This document shows, piece after piece, positions 59,801-64,000 of a stretch of DNA of 64,000 bases (position 1 is the stretch's first letter; each line of letters starts with the position of its first letter). The DNA lies in contig NZ_MPOB01000008.1 in the NCBI RefSeq assembly GCF_002148795.1, forward strand, positions 1 to 64,000, written 5' to 3'. The position numbers and the translations under genes were made by a program. The notes beneath the pieces are model-generated. The model worked only from the letters and a program-made list of their open reading frames with translations, did no database searches and was not told the origin of the DNA. The stretch is from Oceanibaculum nanhaiense (GTDB lineage Bacteria; Pseudomonadota; Alphaproteobacteria; Oceanibaculales; Oceanibaculaceae).

Positions 59801-60678
59801 CGATGACCCTGCGCGATGTCGCCCTCATCATCATCGTCATGGCTGTCTGGGGTGCCAATTTCGGCGTCAGCAAGCTGGGCCTGCAGGAATTGCCGCCGCT
59901 GCTGCTAGTCGGGCTGCGCTTCGCGCTGACGGCGCTGTTCCTGGTGCCCTTCACAAGGCTGCCGCGCGACAAGATGCTGCCGGTGCTGATGCTCAGCGCG
60001 TCGCTGGGCTTCCTGCATTTCGCGCTGATGTTCACCGGGCTGCGCCAGGTGGACGCCAGCACCGCGGCCATCGCCGCGCAGATCCAGGTGCCGTTTTCCG
60101 CCCTGCTGGCCGCCATCTTCTTCAAGGACCGGCTGGGCTGGCGCCGGGCGCTGGGCATGGCGCTGGCGATCGCCGGCGTGGTGCTGCTGGCCGGCGAACC
60201 GCAGACCAGCAGCAACATCCTGTATCTCGGCATGATCCTCACCAGCTCGATGATCTGGGCGGTGGCGGCGATCCAGATGAAGCAGCTCGCCGATGTCGAT
60301 GCGCTGACGCTGAACGGCTGGATGGCCTTGTTCGCGGCGCCGCAGCTGCTGATCGGCTCCTGGCTGCTGGAGGACGGGCAGCTGGAGGCCATTGCCGGCG
60401 CCGGCTGGAAAGGCTGGGGGGCGGTTGCCTATATGGCGGTCGTCGTCACCATTTTCGGGTATGGTATCTGGATGAAGATGCTCAGCCGCTATCAGGTGAA
60501 CCAGGTCATGCCCTTCACGCTGCTGGCCCCGATGTTCGGCGTGGTGGCCGGAATCGTCATGCTGGGCGAAGGCCTGACCCTGCTGAAGCTGCTGGGCGGT
60601 GCCATCACCATCTGCGGTGTCGCCATCATCACCATCCGCCGGCCACAGCAGGCGCAGCCCGCGGGACCACGATCATGA
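59797..60678 (+). CDS. EamA/DMT-family transporter
   Basis: 293 residues with ten hydrophobic helices arranged as two EamA repeats (WGANFGVSKLGLQELPP in the first, WGAVAYMAVVVTIFGYG in the second). Such proteins export amino acids or other metabolites; the substrate is unknown. Translation is coupled to uup by the ATGA overlap. Confidence 0.88.
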   Translation: MTMTLRDVALIIIVMAVWGANFGVSKLGLQELPPLLLVGLRFALTALFLVPFTRLPRDKMLPVLMLSASLGFLHFALMFTGLRQVDASTAAIAAQIQVPFSALLAAIFFKDRLGWRRALGMALAIAGVVLLAGEPQTSSNILYLGMILTSSMIWAVAAIQMKQLADVDALTLNGWMALFAAPQLLIGSWLLEDGQLEAIAGAGWKGWGAVAYMAVVVTIFGYGIWMKMLSRYQVNQVMPFTLLAPMFGVVAGIVMLGEGLTLLKLLGGAITICGVAIITIRRPQQAQPAGPRS

Positions 60679-60691
60679 CGGCGCCCCGGTC

Positions 60692-61396
60692 GTGACCATC
60701 ATCGACAGCCCTTCGCCGAATTTCGGGCCGCGCCGCGACGGCAGGCGGCCCGACCTGCTGGTGCTGCATTATACCGGCATGAAGAGCGCCGCCGAGGCGC
60801 TGGAGCGGATGCGCGACCCGGCCTCGGAGGTCAGCGCGCATTACATGATCGACGAGGACGGCACCTGCCACCGCCTGGTGGACGAGGCAATGCGCGCCTG
60901 GCATGCCGGCGCCGCCTGCTGGGCCGGGGAGCGCGACGTGAATTCCGCCGCCATCGGCATCGAGCTGGTCAATCCGGGGCACGAGCATGGCTATCGCGGC
61001 TTCCCCGATGCGCAGATCGCCGCCTTGCTGTCGATCTGTACCGAAATCCGCGTCCGGCATGGGATCCTTCCCCACCGCATCGTCGGCCATTCCGACGTGG
61101 CCCCGGCACGCAAGCAGGACCCGGGCGAGCTGTTTCCCTGGAAATACATGGCCCAGCAGGGCTTCGGCCTATGGCCGAAGCCGAACCAGAAAGCAGCACC
61201 CGTCACGGTGATGGAGGCCGCCTTCCTGCTGGCCGAGATCGGCTATGACATCACCGACCTGCCCGCAGCCCTGGCCGCCTTCCAGCGCCGCTACCGGCCG
61301 TCGCTGATCGACGGCCAGCTGGACCGCGAAACCGCCGGCCTGATCAACGGGCTTGCCGGCATGCTGCCGCGCCAGGATGCGCTGGAGGCGAAGTAG
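60692..61396 (+). CDS. N-acetylmuramoyl-L-alanine amidase (Amidase_2), AmiD-like
   Basis: About 234 residues. The zinc amidase fold shows LHYTG (first His), AWHAG and GHSDVAPARKQDPGE (second ligand and catalytic region). A C-terminal peptidoglycan-binding-like helical domain (about 170-225) follows. It cleaves the amide between muramic acid and stem peptide. No signal peptide is visible from the GTG start at 60692, so it may act in the cytosol in wall recycling, or the start may be elsewhere. It begins 14 nt after the EamA stop. Confidence 0.87.
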   Translation: MTIIDSPSPNFGPRRDGRRPDLLVLHYTGMKSAAEALERMRDPASEVSAHYMIDEDGTCHRLVDEAMRAWHAGAACWAGERDVNSAAIGIELVNPGHEHGYRGFPDAQIAALLSICTEIRVRHGILPHRIVGHSDVAPARKQDPGELFPWKYMAQQGFGLWPKPNQKAAPVTVMEAAFLLAEIGYDITDLPAALAAFQRRYRPSLIDGQLDRETAGLINGLAGMLPRQDALEAK

Positions 61397-61420
61397 CGGC
61401 AGCGCACTCCGCCATCTTGC

Positions 61421-61449
61421 TTGACCCGCCCGCCCGGACCCCCTACCTA
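61421..61449 (+). promoter_or_regulatory. rnpB promoter
   Basis: TTGACC (61421-61426), a 17-nt spacer and TACCTA (61444-61449) place the transcription start at about 61457, exactly where the RNase P RNA P1 helix begins. Confidence 0.78.
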
Positions 61450-61456
61450 TCCGCGC

Positions 61457-61875
<419 letters not shown>

Positions 61876-61967
61876 CTCTTATCTCCCTTTAGCACCTGAT
61901 ATCGCTTGGGTTTTCTCTCGCGCCAAAATGAGAACATTATGGCAACACAATAGAATCCCGCGAATAT

Positions 61968-61976
61968 TTATCCACA
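61968..61976 (+). promoter_or_regulatory. Perfect DnaA box in the mraZ upstream region
   Basis: TTATCCACA matches the consensus exactly. It stands alone, 240 nt before mraZ, so it is not an origin; DnaA control of the cell-division cluster is possible but unproven. The rest of 61876-62070 shows no gene. Confidence 0.5.
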
Positions 61977-62070
61977 GCCCGCGCTGTACTGGCGATGACT
62001 GTCAGCGGGTGTCCTGTCGTGCCGAAAAACCGGAATAAATCAAGAACTAACCCAGGAAACCACCAGTCAA

Positions 62071-62127
62071 TCCCATTGACCACCATATATTCCCATGATA
62101 TCCCATTTTATCCCATACGAGACCCAT
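62071..62127 (+). promoter_or_regulatory. MraZ-box array over the dcw promoter
   Basis: TCCCAT (TGGGA on the other strand) occurs at 62071, 62091, 62101 and 62111, exactly 20, 10 and 10 bp apart. A degenerate copy lies at 62081 and CCCAT at 62123. MraZ binds such TGGG direct repeats to repress its own operon. A promoter TTGACC (62076)-17-TATCCC (62099) lies inside the array, so bound MraZ would cover it. Confidence 0.85.
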
Positions 62128-62208
62128 GGGATGCCATCGCCACCCAAAGGCGCTGCCGGATCGCGACCGGCGCACCGCCCGGGTGGGGATTTTCGAGGGG
62201 AGCTTTCG

Positions 62209-62682
62209 GTGGCGACGTTCATTGGCCAGCACGAGAACAAGATCGACAGGAAGGGGCGTGTCTCCGTTCCGTCGAAGTTCCGTGCCCAGCTCGCCAAGGA
62301 AGATTTCCAGGGCGTGGTCGTGTACCCCTCCCCCAAGTTTCAGGCGCTGGAAGGCTGCAGTTTCCGCCGTATCGAGCAGATCGCCGCCAGCCTGGACGAT
62401 CTCGACATGCTCTCCGACAAGGCCGACGATCTGGCCGCCACGATCCTTGCCGAAGCCCGCGAACTCCCCTTCGACGGCGAAGGAAGGATCATGCTGCCGC
62501 GCGACCTGCTGGACGAGATGGGCATCGACGAGACCGCGCTCTTCGTCGGCCAGGGCTCGACCTTCCAGATCTGGTCGCCCGAGACCTACAGCCGGCGCAA
62601 GGAAGAGGCACGCCAGCGAATCAAGGATGGCGAGGTCACGCTGAAGCTGCGCCGCGACGACGATAAGGGGGGCGGCGGATGA
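62209..62682 (+). CDS. mraZ: Transcriptional regulator MraZ
   Basis: 157 residues, two AbrB-like MraZ repeats: [22 protein letters not shown] first and [21 protein letters not shown] second (by segment), each with the DxKGR/DGEGR DNA-binding loop. It represses the division and wall (dcw) cluster that it heads. Start GTG 62209 has GAGGGGAG about 7 nt upstream; in-frame ATGs at 62095 and 62107 fall inside the MraZ-box array and promoter. It overlaps rsmH by ATGA. Confidence 0.94.
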   Translation: MATFIGQHENKIDRKGRVSVPSKFRAQLAKEDFQGVVVYPSPKFQALEGCSFRRIEQIAASLDDLDMLSDKADDLAATILAEARELPFDGEGRIMLPRDLLDEMGIDETALFVGQGSTFQIWSPETYSRRKEEARQRIKDGEVTLKLRRDDDKGGGG

Positions 62683-63644
62683 CCAACGCATCCCGGCCCC
62701 TGCACATTCCCGTATTGCGCGACCAGGTGGTCGCCGCCCTGGCGCCGCGTGACGGCGCCGTCTTCGTTGATGGCACCTTCGGTCTCGGCGGCTATGCCGG
62801 CGCGCTGCTGGAGGCCGCCGACTGCCGCGTCTATGGCATCGACCGCGACCCCGACGCGATCCGCCGCGCCGAGGCGATGGTGACCCGCTATGCCGGCCGG
62901 CTGATCCTGATCGAGGGCCGCTTCGGCGAGATGGACCGGCTGCTGGCCGACCGCGGCGTCGATGGCGTCGATGGCGTGGCGCTGGATCTTGGCGTCTCCT
63001 CGCCGCAGCTCGACGAGGCCGGTCGCGGCTTTTCATTCCGCGCCGACGGACCGCTCGACATGCGCATGGAGCAGGCCGGCCCCAGCGCCGCCGATCTGGT
63101 GAATGAGGCCGGCGAGGCGGAGCTGGCCGACATCGTCTTCCATCTGGGCGAGGAGCGGATGGCCCGCCGTGTGGCGCGCGCCATCGTCGCCGCCCGTGCC
63201 GAGGCGCCGATCGAGCGCACCGGACGCCTGGCCTCCATCGTGCGCAGCGTCGTACCGAAATCGAAGGACGGCATCGACCCTGCCACCCGCACCTTCCAGG
63301 CGCTGCGCCTGCATGTGAATGACGAGCTGGGCGAGCTGGACCGCGGCCTCGCCGCCGCCGAACGCGCGCTGAACCCGGCCGGACGGCTGGCCGTCGTCAC
63401 CTTCCATTCGCTGGAGGACCGCCAGGTCAAGCGCTTCCTGAAGGCGCGTTGCGGCGAAGCCTCGCAGCCCTCGCGCCACATGCCGGTGGCCGCGACCGCC
63501 CCACGCGCCCCCAGCTTCCGGCTGATCGGCCGCAAGCCTGTCGTGGCCGACTACGCCGAGACCGCCGCCAACCCGCGCGCCCGTTCCGCCAAGCTGCGTG
63601 TCGCCGAACGCACCGACGCGCCGGCATGGGAGGAGGCCGCATGA
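62679..63644 (+). CDS. rsmH: 16S rRNA (cytosine1402-N4)-methyltransferase
   Basis: 321 residues. The SAM-binding [15 protein letters not shown] region (by segment), the [13 protein letters not shown] motif and the C-terminal [11 protein letters not shown] signature are intact. RsmH methylates C1402 in the ribosomal P site. It lies between mraZ and ftsL with ATGA overlaps on both sides, the standard dcw arrangement. Confidence 0.96.
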   Translation: MTNASRPLHIPVLRDQVVAALAPRDGAVFVDGTFGLGGYAGALLEAADCRVYGIDRDPDAIRRAEAMVTRYAGRLILIEGRFGEMDRLLADRGVDGVDGVALDLGVSSPQLDEAGRGFSFRADGPLDMRMEQAGPSAADLVNEAGEAELADIVFHLGEERMARRVARAIVAARAEAPIERTGRLASIVRSVVPKSKDGIDPATRTFQALRLHVNDELGELDRGLAAAERALNPAGRLAVVTFHSLEDRQVKRFLKARCGEASQPSRHMPVAATAPRAPSFRLIGRKPVVADYAETAANPRARSAKLRVAERTDAPAWEEAA

Positions 63645-64000
63645 TCCGCCAGGGCTTCCTCTTCTGGGTCTTGCTGGTCGGCGGCGCCGGCGTCGCGCTG
63701 TTCCTGCTGAAATATGAAGTGCAGGCACGCGAGGAACGGCTGGCCCGGATCAATGCCGAGATCATCCGCACGCAGGAGGCGATCCAGGTCCTGCGCGCCG
63801 AATGGAGCTATCTGAACCGCCCGGACCGGCTGGCCGATCTGGCGACGCGCCATCTCGACCTGGTGCCGGCTTCCGGCCGCCAGATTGCCGTGTCGCTGAC
63901 TGCCGTGCCGGAGGCCCGCCCGGTGATCACGCCCGATGGCCTGCCGCTGGCAACCAAGCCGCGCGCCGGCGATCCGCTGGTCTATGCCCCGCTCGATAAG
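63641..64000 (+). CDS. ftsL: Cell division protein FtsL, cut by the right edge
   Basis: 120 codons are inside the window with no stop. The protein starts [20 protein letters not shown]: a short cytoplasmic part and one membrane span (about residues 6-23). A coiled-coil segment ([21 protein letters not shown], by segment) and [17 protein letters not shown] follow, the FtsL pattern. It is a single-pass divisome protein that pairs with FtsB and FtsQ. It begins inside the rsmH stop (ATGA); ftsI would be expected next. Confidence 0.9.
   Translation, partial: MIRQGFLFWVLLVGGAGVALFLLKYEVQAREERLARINAEIIRTQEAIQVLRAEWSYLNRPDRLADLATRHLDLVPASGRQIAVSLTAVPEARPVITPDGLPLATKPRAGDPLVYAPLDK

Noticed and set aside
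61968-61976. Replication origin
   Set aside because: Only one DnaA box, no AT-rich unwinding element, and no dnaA, dnaN or parAB genes nearby.
62071-62127. Possible CRISPR-like or satellite array
   Set aside because: The units are 6 bp with 10-bp phasing and fit MraZ boxes upstream of mraZ; there are no spacers of CRISPR size.

Overview
The window is GC-rich, tightly packed chromosomal DNA of an alphaproteobacterium, most likely a Rhodospirillales-type marine or soil lineage. Evidence for this is the divK-pleD pair, a DUF1489 gene, the extended PstC/PstA permeases, an ohr/ohrR pair, the 5' end of a dcw cluster (mraZ-rsmH-ftsL) and an rRNA leader of alphaproteobacterial type. I cannot name a genus from the sequence alone.

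Layout. The left edge (1-200, minus strand) carries what looks like an rRNA operon promoter and leader; the 16S gene itself would lie outside the window. At 440-3725 are a lipoprotein and a small operon (HMG-CoA lyase, SLC13 transporter, DUF1489). At 3824-11545 is the outer-membrane biogenesis operon lptF-lptG-lptD-surA-pdxA-rsmA (minus). At 11812-17864 are pepA and leucine/acyl-CoA catabolism genes (LiuC, LiuD, an AMP-dependent acyl-CoA ligase), with a 90-bp inverted-repeat element at 16134-16223. At 17944-28639 are dinB, a ROK kinase, divK-pleD, prpE, a PQQ-type sugar dehydrogenase, a TauD-type oxygenase and glucokinase. At 28640-35169 is the high-affinity phosphate uptake operon pstSCAB with a Pho box and an internal terminator-like hairpin. 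At 35248-36943 are queE-queD-queC (queuosine precursor synthesis).

38423-44975 is rich in oxidative-stress functions: Ohr/OhrR, nitroreductase, MsrB/MsrA, and a carboxymuconolactone decarboxylase driven by an ECF41-type sigma factor. That sigma factor has all three signature motifs and a matching promoter. Next, 44976-47382 is an AT-rich insert between the sigma gene and the 3' end of guaA. It holds a two-gene operon: a P-loop plus deoxycytidylate-deaminase fusion of the anti-phage AvcD/DcdV type, and an overlapping small protein with a degenerate DUF488-like pattern. This is the best candidate for an undescribed system in the window.

The rest holds guaA, guaB, an oddly convergent HicB/HicA pair (51399-51917), a 5-oxoprolinase-type hydantoinase fusion, djlA, uup, an amidase, RNase P RNA (61457-61875), MraZ boxes and the start of the dcw cluster. 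ftsL runs off the right edge. I found no CRISPR array, insertion sequence, integrase or tRNA gene.
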